From Lentisphaerae bacterium GWF2_38_69 (GTDB lineage Bacteria; Verrucomicrobiota; Lentisphaeria; Victivallales; GWF2-38-69), in assembly GCA_001803205.1 (NCBI GenBank), contig MHBE01000007.1, positions 1-63,266 of the forward strand: a stretch of DNA of 63,266 nucleotides. The letters run 5' to 3'. The position numbers and the translations under genes are program-made. Every line of letters begins with the position of its first letter. The first letter of the stretch is position 1. The notes beneath the pieces were generated by a model that was given only the letters and a program-made list of their open reading frames with translations, did not search any database and was not told the origin of the DNA. Of the stretch, positions 53,559 to 62,356 are shown piece after piece.

Positions 53559-54985
53559 TTATATGTATATACGAATTTTAATGGGATTGAGTTTTTATCG
53601 GTGCAATTGAAACCAGCTCTTTCAAATATCTTTTGGGAAGGGATATTTTCAGGTCTTATATATGCATTGACATAATTAACAGAACCCCAATGTTTTTTTA
53701 AGTTTACCAGTGCTTTTTTTAATATTTCAGCTCCATATTTTTTTGCTCTGAAACTGTGATGAATGCCAATGCTGATTATGATTTCATTGTTTCTATTATC
53801 AAATCTTACTTGGCCAGCGAATATACCATTATCTTCCACAATGAACAAGAGTGATTCTGAAGATTCTAAAATGCGATTAAACCACTTTTTGTGTTCGTTA
53901 AGCTCAATTTCATTACTATTAAAAGAATTACTTCTGACGGCAGGATCATTTGCCAATTCAAACAAATTTAACATATCAGATTCTGTTGCAAGACGCAAAG
54001 ATAAACTGTTGTAATTAATAATTAGTTTATTGATAATTAACCCCGCTCCTTTCCCATCTACCATTTTTGTTCCATTTTTGCTTATTTTGCTTCTGTGATT
54101 AATATCAGATAAACTCGCTAATTGAGATTGGATATCTAATTTTTGCCACTCAGTAGATTTTGAGATGAAACCAGCTTTTCTCCAACCCTTAATGTTTTCC
54201 TTTTGGTTTTCTGCAACTTGAATGATTATAGAAGGGATTCCACATCTGGCAAGTTCATTGGTAGTTTGGCCTGCAGCAGAGATAGCAATATCGCAGTCCA
54301 GCATCAGGTTTTTCATTCCTTCAGCGTTGGGGGCGGAATTGAAAATTGTATTCTTATCAGCGACTTGTTTTATTTCCTCTGTGCTAGTAAAAGCATTGCC
54401 TATGACTACATGTTTTTCCCATGAAGGATAGGTTGTAGTAAAAATTTCTAAAACCTTTGGCGTTAAGTTTCTAATATCGCTTCCGCCAAAAGTAACTAGA
54501 ACTTTTGATATCTCACCTCTTATCTCCTTTTTCGGAACTTCCCAGAATTCCTTGCGGAGTATTATGTATTTGCTTCCAAGAAGGTACTCTACACCTTCTT
54601 TTTTGGGATATGGAAGCTCTTCAGCATAAATAGTTCCATTAACAACAAATCCCTTTGGATATTCAAGCCTCATGTAGTCATCAATATAAACAGCTTTTTT
54701 TGTTAATTCCGATATTTTGAGATAAATCTCAATGTCAGCAAGATAAGAGTCAATAATAACTATATCGGAGTTGTTTATTTGTTCATACAGTTTATTTGTC
54801 TCTTTAGTCCAGTCAAAAAAGAATGCTTCGTATCCCTTTAGGATATCTTTAGCTGAATCATCCCCATTAACAATAAACTGAGGGGTAAAGCCCCTTTCCT
54901 GAAATGCCTGATAGAGAGCCGAACATCTTCCTATGTGCCCATAGCCTGTCTTAGAATTTCCCTCTGTAATAACAAATATAGCCAT
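53555..54985 (-). CDS. pseG: Fused PseG hydrolase and PseH-type acetyltransferase
   Basis: A 476-residue two-domain protein. Residues 1-325 match PseG, the UDP-6-deoxy-AltdiNAc hydrolase: TEGNSKTGYGHIGRCSALYQAF at the start with the catalytic-site histidine, VTFGGSDIRNLTPKVLEIF, and the donor-binding ISAAGQTTNELARCGIPSI. Residues about 330-476 are a GNAT N-acetyltransferase (LRLATESDMLNLFELAND, SIGIHHSFRAKKYGAEILKKA, NIPSQKIFERAGF), suited to the PseH step that acetylates the 4-amino group. So one protein would carry steps three and four of the pseudaminic acid route. Separate PseG and PseH are usual; fused forms occur elsewhere. Confidence 0.9.
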   Translation of the reverse strand: MAIFVITEGNSKTGYGHIGRCSALYQAFQERGFTPQFIVNGDDSAKDILKGYEAFFFDWTKETNKLYEQINNSDIVIIDSYLADIEIYLKISELTKKAVYIDDYMRLEYPKGFVVNGTIYAEELPYPKKEGVEYLLGSKYIILRKEFWEVPKKEIRGEISKVLVTFGGSDIRNLTPKVLEIFTTTYPSWEKHVVIGNAFTSTEEIKQVADKNTIFNSAPNAEGMKNLMLDCDIAISAAGQTTNELARCGIPSIIIQVAENQKENIKGWRKAGFISKSTEWQKLDIQSQLASLSDINHRSKISKNGTKMVDGKGAGLIINKLIINYNSLSLRLATESDMLNLFELANDPAVRSNSFNSNEIELNEHKKWFNRILESSESLLFIVEDNGIFAGQVRFDNRNNEIIISIGIHHSFRAKKYGAEILKKALVNLKKHWGSVNYVNAYIRPENIPSQKIFERAGFNCTDKNSIPLKFVYTYK

Positions 54986-55013
54986 ATTGGAGTATGAGGC
55001 AGAAAAAGTTAAA

Positions 55014-55757
55014 TTATTTTGTTATTTTTATCCATCTCCATTCAAATACTTTACTTCCAGCGATTTGTATATTATTAAAAGTCTTTGTGACAGCATCTTG
55101 TTGCATAGAATAGTTCTTGTATTCTGAATTGATTTGTTCGCTATCAAATTTATCTTCTAAAAACTCTACTGTGTAATTACCTAATGAGTGGATAAAATTC
55201 TCTAGAATGCTGAAGCTATAAGTGTTTTGATATACAAAATCTAAGGGTTCTCCCTTATCATTAAATGTATCTGAATACAGGAATTTACTCAGATGTGTTT
55301 TGTCGCTTATCAAAGTTCTAATAAAACAATATTTCTTTGAAGATTTTATGATATTTTTGAGCGGAGTTTGAAAACATGGGAGATGTAAAATTACATTACA
55401 ACAATATACTATATCATACTTTAACTCATATGAGACAGGTAAATTAAATATATCTTCAACAGCAAAACTTGTATTAGTATTATTTTTAAAATAATTCTTG
55501 GCAAAAGTAATATATGGGATAGTAGCATCAATTCCAGAATATTTTATATCTGGATCTATTCTCTTTAAACCATTATAGTAATGTCCAGCTGCGCAACCGA
55601 CATCTAAAATACTCATACCAGGCAAATAAATGTTTGAAATTAATTCTACTAGTTGTTTTGTGCATTCCATTTCAGGCAATTCGCCTGTCACTCTTTTGTA
55701 TGTTCTTTGTTCTACAGATTCATCTTTTGCCCAAATTCTCCAACTTTCCTTTTGCAT
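55014..55757 (-). CDS. Class I SAM-dependent methyltransferase
   Basis: A 247-residue methyltransferase. ILDVGCAAGHYYNGL is the SAM-binding motif I, GIDATIPYITFAKNYF gives the acidic residue after strand 2, and YDIVYCCNVILHLPCF is motif IV/V. The C-terminal ends with EWRWIKITK. No target is evident; it could decorate the sugar or lipid. It stands between the PseG-PseH gene and an SDR gene in the same direction, with 28 bases to the former. Confidence 0.83.
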   Translation of the reverse strand: MQKESWRIWAKDESVEQRTYKRVTGELPEMECTKQLVELISNIYLPGMSILDVGCAAGHYYNGLKRIDPDIKYSGIDATIPYITFAKNYFKNNTNTSFAVEDIFNLPVSYELKYDIVYCCNVILHLPCFQTPLKNIIKSSKKYCFIRTLISDKTHLSKFLYSDTFNDKGEPLDFVYQNTYSFSILENFIHSLGNYTVEFLEDKFDSEQINSEYKNYSMQQDAVTKTFNNIQIAGSKVFEWRWIKITK

Positions 55758-55824
55758 AATAACACCATTTCCTTTTTAAGTTTATTTATTATATTTAAGC
55801 CAATATTAAAATGACTTTATACTC

Positions 55825-56637
55825 TTATTTTATTGTCCATCCTCCATCTACTACAATGTTAGCTCCATTTACAAATGAAGAAGCTTCAGAAGCAAGAAAT
55901 ACCAAAGGTCCTCCTAATTCATAAGGTTTGCCAATGCGTTTCATAGGAACTTTATTAGTAAGTTTTTGAATGAATTTCGTATTTTTTATAGCACTATTAT
56001 TTGGAAAAGGACCTGGAGATATAGTGTTAAATCTAATTTTTTCTTTACCAAACTCACAGGCAGCATAACGAGTCCACTGAATTAACGCAGCTTTTACTGC
56101 ACCATAGAAAGGAGGATTAGATACTTCTGGGTTATCATAAATTGACAAATCAGGACTTACCATGCCATACATTGAAGCAATGTTTATAACCGAAGCTCCA
56201 CCATGTAAAACAACCGCATGCCTTAAGTTTGGGAGTAAAGATTGTACAAGATTTTGGACGGCCACTATACCTGTCTCATATGATTCTCTAAATTGAGCTA
56301 AAGAAGAATATTCAATTGTACCAGCTCCTCCATGATAGGCATTATTCACAATAATATCGATAGGCTTTTCATGTTCTTTATTACAAAATTCTATAATTTC
56401 AGTTGCTTTCGTAATATCAAAACAGGAAATTTCAGACACTAATCCATTATTTTTTAATTTATTATGCAATTTTAATAAGTTATCTTTATTTCGCCCGTTT
56501 AATATAACAGTAGCTCCTGCTTCAGCCAAAGCTTGCGACATATCCGTTCCTAAATGTCCCGTGGCTCCTGTAATGAGAGCTCTTTTAAACTTCAAAGAGA
56601 ATAAATTTAAACTACCTAAAACCATAATCATTTCCAT
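55825..56637 (-). CDS. Short-chain dehydrogenase/reductase, sugar-locus type
   Basis: A 270-residue SDR with TGATGHLG at the N-terminal nucleotide site, VNNAYHGGAG, and the catalytic YGAVK. RFNTISPGPFP and FVNGANIVVDGGWTIK are the usual C-terminal elements. The gene overlaps the upstream PseF-AKR gene by ten bases, so the two reductases are probably made together and may work on the same sugar. Related SDRs occur in legionaminic/pseudaminic acid loci. Internal ATGs at 56631 and 56625 are alternative starts. Confidence 0.82.
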   Translation of the reverse strand: MEMIMVLGSLNLFSLKFKRALITGATGHLGTDMSQALAEAGATVILNGRNKDNLLKLHNKLKNNGLVSEISCFDITKATEIIEFCNKEHEKPIDIIVNNAYHGGAGTIEYSSLAQFRESYETGIVAVQNLVQSLLPNLRHAVVLHGGASVINIASMYGMVSPDLSIYDNPEVSNPPFYGAVKAALIQWTRYAACEFGKEKIRFNTISPGPFPNNSAIKNTKFIQKLTNKVPMKRIGKPYELGGPLVFLASEASSFVNGANIVVDGGWTIK

Positions 56638-58289
56638 TTGCTTGGGTCTAAAGCATCCCCAGTTAGAATTGGACGACCTGCCAAAATAGCATTCAATTGT
56701 TCATCAGAAAGAGTTATATTTAAAAACATCTTAATATTTTCATTTAGCTGGGCTAATGTTTCCACGCCAATAACTATCCCATCAATCCATGATTGTGATC
56801 TTATATACCTCAAACATAAGTCTAATTTACTTAAAGAATTTGTTTTAGCAACCATGTCTTTAAGCCAGTTAATTACTTCGAAGTAATTAGTAGAATTTGC
56901 TTTTATCCAAAGATTAGAATCTTCTGTTAGCAATAATCCTTGAAGAAAAATACTTCTGACATGTACAAATATATTTCGTTTTTCTTTTTGTTTTTGTAGT
57001 TTTTTTATAGCTTTGTCCCATCGCCAATCCAAGATATTAAAAGGTAATTGAATATAATTGATATCTTTATTATCAATAACCCTATCAAGCTCGTCTGGAT
57101 TTTGAACTGATGCACCTAGGCTGGATATATATCCGATATTTTTAAAATTAATAAGTTTCTGCCAAATAAGACCGTCATACAAGTCTAGATGCGAGATTCT
57201 ATGGAGCATTAAACAATCCAAGGCATTCTTTTTTAGTAGAAATAATGATTTATATACCGAAGAATCAACAAAAGCTTCAACTGTATCTGAAGTGGCATCA
57301 GAAGGAAGATTAAATAAAGGGGATAGCTTTGTTATTATTTTTAACCTGGAAGCAATATCGGAATCCTGAATTTGACCTATAATTTTTTCACTATTACCAT
57401 AAGCCGATGCTGTGTCAATGTACTCAACTCCATTGCAAATTGCATTTTCAATAATAAGTTTTACTTCGCTAATATTAACGCACCCATTTTTATTAGTAAT
57501 ACCATAATTCATACCTAGCTGAGCTCCTCCTATAATCAAATTTTTAAGTTGTACAGGAGATATAGGGATCGGATAAATACTATCCAAATTATTTATAAGT
57601 TCTAAAAATGATATACTAACAGGATTTATAACGGTTTTAAAAACCTTGATTATTCTTATATAATCTTCAAAAGTATCTATAGTACTCCTATAGTTCGATT
57701 TTTGTAAGTGTTTATACTTCTGGAAATAAGTCCTGCCATATTTTCTAGCTATGTATGTCATAACATGTTCGTAATCATGCTTATCTACTGCATTATCATG
57801 TGCTTCGCGCAAATGTTTTAAGCGAGTTATCTCTAGCGATGTTCCATACGGAAGACCAGATTCTTCTCCAATGCAACAGATGTAATCTAGTTGTCTTTTT
57901 ATAAAATCAGATTCTACTAAATCAATAAGGGTTCCATCTGGAAAAACATTATCAGCAGTTACCCTTACAACTATTGTATTGTCATTATAGATAGCAAGGC
58001 AGGCAATAAATCTGTGAAGTACATTATCTAAATTTCCACGGAAAAAAGGGATATCAAAATTACTTAGGGTGAAACATAATCCATCATCCATCTGTTCGTT
58101 CGAAGTAGCTACAATTACATTTCTTCCAGTATTTCCAGCTCTTTTAGCAGCTAAAACAACAATCGGTAGTCCATTAATAGGTAATAAGACTTTCCCAGGT
58201 AGACGCCTAGAGTTTGTTCTAGCTTGAAGGATGACAATGCCTTTCTTGTAACCTTCTACCGGAAAAGTATTTTTATTATCAGTGGTCAT
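56628..58289 (-). CDS. pseF: PseF/SpsF-like cytidylyltransferase fused to an aldo/keto reductase
   Basis: A 553-residue fusion. Residues 1-240 are a sugar-acid cytidylyltransferase of the SpsF/PseF type: ILQARTNSRRLPGKVLLPI is the CTP-binding signature and VVRVTADNVFPDGTLID is the metal site region. Residues about 245-553 are an aldo/keto reductase: GGAQLGMNYGI, YIDTASAYGNSEKIIGQ with the catalytic tyrosine, and LDCLMLHRI with the histidine. The first domain would activate pseudaminic acid with CTP; the second suggests that the sugar or its side group is also reduced. SpsF-AKR fusions exist in other surface-glycan loci. Confidence 0.85.
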   Translation of the reverse strand: MTTDNKNTFPVEGYKKGIVILQARTNSRRLPGKVLLPINGLPIVVLAAKRAGNTGRNVIVATSNEQMDDGLCFTLSNFDIPFFRGNLDNVLHRFIACLAIYNDNTIVVRVTADNVFPDGTLIDLVESDFIKRQLDYICCIGEESGLPYGTSLEITRLKHLREAHDNAVDKHDYEHVMTYIARKYGRTYFQKYKHLQKSNYRSTIDTFEDYIRIIKVFKTVINPVSISFLELINNLDSIYPIPISPVQLKNLIIGGAQLGMNYGITNKNGCVNISEVKLIIENAICNGVEYIDTASAYGNSEKIIGQIQDSDIASRLKIITKLSPLFNLPSDATSDTVEAFVDSSVYKSLFLLKKNALDCLMLHRISHLDLYDGLIWQKLINFKNIGYISSLGASVQNPDELDRVIDNKDINYIQLPFNILDWRWDKAIKKLQKQKEKRNIFVHVRSIFLQGLLLTEDSNLWIKANSTNYFEVINWLKDMVAKTNSLSKLDLCLRYIRSQSWIDGIVIGVETLAQLNENIKMFLNITLSDEQLNAILAGRPILTGDALDPSKWK

Positions 58290-58337
58290 AAGTGTAGATA
58301 AGTGGTGAACTGTAGTTTTCTAATTCACTAATATTGT

Positions 58338-59486
58338 TTAAGTTAATGCTTCTTTAAGTTTAGTTGCGACATATTCGATTTGGTTTTGAGTCAAGTCAGG
58401 ATACATGGGAAGGCTGATCGCAGAATGATAATAATTTTCTGCGTTAGGACAGTAGCCTTCATAGAACCCAAGCCTGCGATAATATGGCTGAAGATGAACT
58501 GGAAAATAATGAACATTCACTCCTATCTGAGATGCTCTGAGAATATCAAATATTTCTTTGCGTTTATCTTTTCCGACTTGTACAGGATATAAATGCAAAG
58601 AAGAATATGAATCAGTGCTTTGATAGGGTACTATCACATCTTCGATGTTTGAGAACAGTGATTCATATTGATTTCTGACAGAATGCCTTTTATTTACAAA
58701 TTCTTCCAGTCTCTTCATCTGTGATAGCCCTAAAGCGCACTGGATATCAGTTATCCTGTAATTATAGCCAAGGTCTACCATTTGGTAATACCAAGCACCC
58801 TCTGAAGGTTTATTCATTTTTTCAGGATCACGGGTCATACCATGAGTTCTGAGCAAAGAAATCTTGTCAAACAAGTCTTTATTATTCGTAAGAAGAGCTC
58901 CTCCTTCTGCTGTAGTAATTATTTTTACAGGGTGAAAGCTGAAGATTGTAATATCTGAGTATTTACAATTTCCTATGGGTTTGTCAAGGTATTTACCGCC
59001 GATGGCGTGAGCAGCATCTTCCACAATTTTGAATCCGTATTTTATAGAAAGCTTATGAATCTCTGCCATATCACAGGATTGACCGGCAAAATGTACAGGA
59101 ACTACAAGGGAAGGTAACCTTCCTTCTTTATCAGCTTTTTGAAGTTTTTCAATCAGAGCTTCGACAGACATGTTGTAAGTCTTCGGACAGATATCAACGA
59201 AATCTATATCCGCTCCGCACATAAGAGCAGCATTGGCAGTTGATAAGAATGTATTAGGAGAAGTCCAGACTAGAGAACCTTTGCCTATCTCTAGGGATAG
59301 GTAGGCCAAGTGCAGAGCTGCTGTAGCATTACAGACAGCAACAGCATATTGAGAGGTACAGTGTGATTTTAATGCATTTTCAAAAGCAGTAACTGCTGGC
59401 CCCTGTGTAAGCCAATCAGACTGTAATGTTTCTATAACTGCATCAATGTCTGATTGAGATATATTTTGACGACCGTAAGGAATCAT
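58338..59486 (-). CDS. pseC: UDP-4-amino-4,6-dideoxy-L-AltNAc transaminase
   Basis: A 382-residue DegT/DnrJ/EryC1-family PLP aminotransferase. The PLP lysine is K188 in SFHPVKIITTAEGG. VEDAAHAIGGKY and YNYRITDIQCALGLSQ are the family blocks. The N-terminal MIPYGRQNISQSDIDAV wording is that of PseC. It converts the 4-keto product of PseB using glutamate as amino donor. The PseB gene is about 560 bases upstream, with a four-helix-bundle gene between them. Confidence 0.93.
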   Translation of the reverse strand: MIPYGRQNISQSDIDAVIETLQSDWLTQGPAVTAFENALKSHCTSQYAVAVCNATAALHLAYLSLEIGKGSLVWTSPNTFLSTANAALMCGADIDFVDICPKTYNMSVEALIEKLQKADKEGRLPSLVVPVHFAGQSCDMAEIHKLSIKYGFKIVEDAAHAIGGKYLDKPIGNCKYSDITIFSFHPVKIITTAEGGALLTNNKDLFDKISLLRTHGMTRDPEKMNKPSEGAWYYQMVDLGYNYRITDIQCALGLSQMKRLEEFVNKRHSVRNQYESLFSNIEDVIVPYQSTDSYSSLHLYPVQVGKDKRKEIFDILRASQIGVNVHYFPVHLQPYYRRLGFYEGYCPNAENYYHSAISLPMYPDLTQNQIEYVATKLKEALT

Positions 59487-59573
59487 AATAAATAATTTTA
59501 AATTAATATAATTTTAAATTTTGAAATAAACGAATTTTGAGATTGTTGATGTGTTAAGGTTTAAAATAAATCA

Positions 59574-59942
59574 TTAGGGAATGGGAGATTTTGATTTTTT
59601 ATGAATAGTTGTGAATATGGCTAATAATTCAGATGATTCTTTCAATAATAGTTTTAATTCGCTATTTTTATGTAAATCCAGTTCAGATAAGAGTTCCAAC
59701 CAATAATTAGTTTCAGAAGTTTCTTTTAATACTATAGATATTTTGTGGATAAAATCTTTTTTAGATTCTGCTCTATTTGCTTCACGATAGTTAGCGCCAA
59801 TACTAGTTGCTGATCTTAGTAACTGTTTTAATAATACATCAGAAACAATATTACGATCATTTGAATTAATGAATTTGATTATGTTGATTGCGAAAGTTTT
59901 AGTTCTTTTTTCTAAATTATAATTCATTATCTTCTTATCCAT
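59574..59942 (-). CDS. Four-helix-bundle protein (23S rRNA intervening-sequence family)
   Basis: A 122-residue small helical protein. LLKQLLRSATSIGANYREANRAESKKDFIHKISI is the distinctive core of the four-helix-bundle family found in 23S rRNA intervening sequences and between unrelated genes. An alternative start is ATG 59927 (MNYNLEKR), which has AAGAAG upstream. Its biochemical role is unknown. It splits pseB from pseC and is flanked by degenerate CACTAACCACTAATCACG-type spacer at 60005-60035, which suggests insertion as a mobile passenger. Confidence 0.85.
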   Translation of the reverse strand: MDKKIMNYNLEKRTKTFAINIIKFINSNDRNIVSDVLLKQLLRSATSIGANYREANRAESKKDFIHKISIVLKETSETNYWLELLSELDLHKNSELKLLLKESSELLAIFTTIHKKSKSPIP

Positions 59943-60044
59943 TGCACAGATAAAAGCCGTTTTAAAATTTAAAATTTTTCATTTGAAATTGATGCCTATT
60001 TACTTTACACGATTCACTAACCACTAATCACGATTCATGAATAA

Positions 60045-61037
60045 TCAGCAATGTTCTTCTATAAGTTTCTCAAGTTCTTTTACTGTAAGAAAATGATGAT
60101 TGTTTCCGCTGTTATATGCAAAACCATATTCACACATCTTCCCTCCTTTTGCAAGCCATTTGTCTTTCAATGTATGCTCTTCAGAAGATGGTAAAATAAT
60201 ATAGTAATTCTTCATTTCTACAGTATTTAGGGAGTCTGAAACAGTTATCATTTCTTCATGTACTTTTTCGCCAGGACGAATTCCAATGATTTTAGCTTCA
60301 CATTCAGGTGCTATTGCCTTTGCGATATCCAATATTCTATAAGATGGTATCTTAGGAACAAATAATTCTCCTCCAAACATCTGGTCAAACGCCAACATTA
60401 CAAGGTCAACTCCTTCCTGAAGAGTGATGTTGAACCTAGTCATTCTCTCATCAGTTATTGGTAATACCCCTGTATGCTTGAGTTTTTTGAAAAAAGGGAT
60501 TACAGAACCGCGACTTCCCATTACATTGCCATATCTAACTACTGAAAACTTGATGTTGTGTCCGCCTGAGTAATTGTTAGCGGCCGTAAAAAGTTTATCT
60601 GAAGCAAGCTTTGTAGCGCCATAAAGGTTTATCGGCGCAGCCGCTTTATCTGTGCTTAGAGCTACAACTTTGGTTACTTTATTATGCAAACAGGCATCTA
60701 TAACATTTTTTGCGCCTATTATATTAGTCTTTACAGCTTCAAAAGGATTGTATTCACAAGCAGGTACTTGTTTGAGTGCGGCGGCATGAACAACATAATC
60801 CACTTGTTCCATGGCATATGTAAGTCTTTGCTGTTCTCTGACATCACCAATAAAAAATCTTAATTTCTTTTCAAAAGGTTTAAAGTCATGATGGTGTGCC
60901 ATTTCGAATTGTTTTAGTTCGTCTCTGCTGTATATGATTACTTTTTTAGGCTCATACTTTCTTAAGAGAGTTAAAATGAATTTTTTACCGAACGAACCTG
61001 TTCCACCAGTTACTAAGATACACTTATTATTTAGCAT
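60045..61037 (-). CDS. pseB: UDP-GlcNAc 4,6-dehydratase (5-inverting)
   Basis: A 330-residue SDR of the PseB/FlaA1 group, the first step of pseudaminic acid synthesis from UDP-GlcNAc. The nucleotide motif is VTGGTGSFGKKF, the active-site segment is STDKAAAPINLYGATK, and RYGNVMGSRGSVIPFF and EKVHEEMIT are family landmarks. AAGGAGA before ATG 61037 is a strong ribosome site. It stands upstream of the four-helix-bundle gene and pseC. PseB rather than WbpM or CapD is favoured by the length (no membrane part) and by the neighbours. Confidence 0.94.
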   Translation of the reverse strand: MLNNKCILVTGGTGSFGKKFILTLLRKYEPKKVIIYSRDELKQFEMAHHHDFKPFEKKLRFFIGDVREQQRLTYAMEQVDYVVHAAALKQVPACEYNPFEAVKTNIIGAKNVIDACLHNKVTKVVALSTDKAAAPINLYGATKLASDKLFTAANNYSGGHNIKFSVVRYGNVMGSRGSVIPFFKKLKHTGVLPITDERMTRFNITLQEGVDLVMLAFDQMFGGELFVPKIPSYRILDIAKAIAPECEAKIIGIRPGEKVHEEMITVSDSLNTVEMKNYYIILPSSEEHTLKDKWLAKGGKMCEYGFAYNSGNNHHFLTVKELEKLIEEHC

Positions 61038-61058
61038 AATCTCCTTAAGTATATTTGA

Positions 61059-62339
61059 TTATATTTTTTTAAATATTCTAACAAAAAAACTACTGCTTAA
61101 ACTATGAAGAACTTTATTACATTGAATAGTTTCTAGTTGTTCCATCCCTAATGGCTCAAATACATTTCTATAATTACGAGTAAAATGTCTCCATGAGTCT
61201 GTTTGCTCATCTTCAATTGTGATTAATATATTATTAGTAATTCTAGCTACATCAGGAAAAATCCATTCGCTGTCTGTATGAATATGTTCAAAGACAGCTA
61301 TTGTAAAAACTAAATCATATTCGTTGTCTTGGAATGTCTTAATAATATTTTCAATAGGAGCATTATATATTTTTGAATGGCTTGCCATCTCAGGGTATTT
61401 TTTGTTTAACTGTTCCACAGCATTTGTACTGATTTCAATGCCTGTCAAATTTTTATATCCGGCGTTAAAAAGGTAATTCAAATTCCTTCCAACATTGCAT
61501 CCAAATTCTAATATTTTAAATTCAGGTCTAGCATATTTTTTTATTAGTTCTTCTAATAATTGAGATCTTAAGATTGGGGCTTCTGAGTATGCATCAGGCA
61601 AATTATTTTCATGCCATGGAGACTTCCAATAGTGATGAATTTCGTCCTTGCTATTGCTGATTTTATTCTTTTTTTGTTTAGATTCTTCATTATTTTCAAT
61701 TTTTAGCTTCGATCTTAGTTCTTTTAATTCTTTGTTCTGGAGCTCTATTATATGAATTAGATCATTGCTATTGGCAGAGGCATCTTTTATAAAATCCAAA
61801 AGTTGTCTTTCAGCCCTAATAGAACCTAATAATTCACTATCGAGTTCTGGAGCTCCAATAGCAATGGAATTCTTAAAGTGTCTTTTATAAGTTTTACTAT
61901 TACTGGAGTCTAATATATATCTGGCTTTTCCGAGAGTGTTGAAAACCCCTGATAACATAAGGTTATTAAGTATATTCTTGTCAGTTCCTGATTGGATTGC
62001 TTGTTCGTATAGTTCTTTTGCTTTATTCAATTCTCCTGTTTGCTGATAAGCTGAGGCAATAAGAAGATTCAGTTTATTTCTCGTTATTTTAGTATTTACA
62101 TTCTGAAAATTTATTTCGATTAGATCTTTCCAGTTCCCAAATTGCCACAGAGTTATAGCTCTATTAAGAAGAAGTTTTTCATCTTTAGGAATTTCCTGAT
62201 TAAGATTAATCTCTGTTGAAGCAAAGATATCTATCGGGCTTTCCAGATGTACATCGTGAATTTTAGGCATATACTTCTCTGAAGATTTAACAGAATTTCT
62301 TTTTTTGCTAACAGTGGAAGATGTAGTAGTCTTTTTCAT
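61059..62339 (-). CDS. SAM-dependent methyltransferase with TPR-like N terminus and short coiled coil
   Basis: A 426-residue protein. About residues 55-140 form TPR-like helices (LLNRAITLWQFGNWKDLIE, NLLIASAYQQTGELNKAKEL), residues 180-225 a short coiled coil (LIHIIELQNKELKELRSKL), and from about 265 a class I methyltransferase with FKILEFGCNVGRNLNYLF (motif I), LTGIEISTNAVEQL and YDLVFTIAVFEHIH. The acceptor is unknown. It lies 18 bases after a long coiled-coil gene with the same orientation. Methyltransferases next to coiled coils are known to cap and measure glycan chains (WbdD), so a similar role is possible. Confidence 0.78.
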   Translation of the reverse strand: MKKTTTSSTVSKKRNSVKSSEKYMPKIHDVHLESPIDIFASTEINLNQEIPKDEKLLLNRAITLWQFGNWKDLIEINFQNVNTKITRNKLNLLIASAYQQTGELNKAKELYEQAIQSGTDKNILNNLMLSGVFNTLGKARYILDSSNSKTYKRHFKNSIAIGAPELDSELLGSIRAERQLLDFIKDASANSNDLIHIIELQNKELKELRSKLKIENNEESKQKKNKISNSKDEIHHYWKSPWHENNLPDAYSEAPILRSQLLEELIKKYARPEFKILEFGCNVGRNLNYLFNAGYKNLTGIEISTNAVEQLNKKYPEMASHSKIYNAPIENIIKTFQDNEYDLVFTIAVFEHIHTDSEWIFPDVARITNNILITIEDEQTDSWRHFTRNYRNVFEPLGMEQLETIQCNKVLHSLSSSFFVRIFKKI

Positions 62340-62356
62340 AGTTAGTCAGGTGTTGT

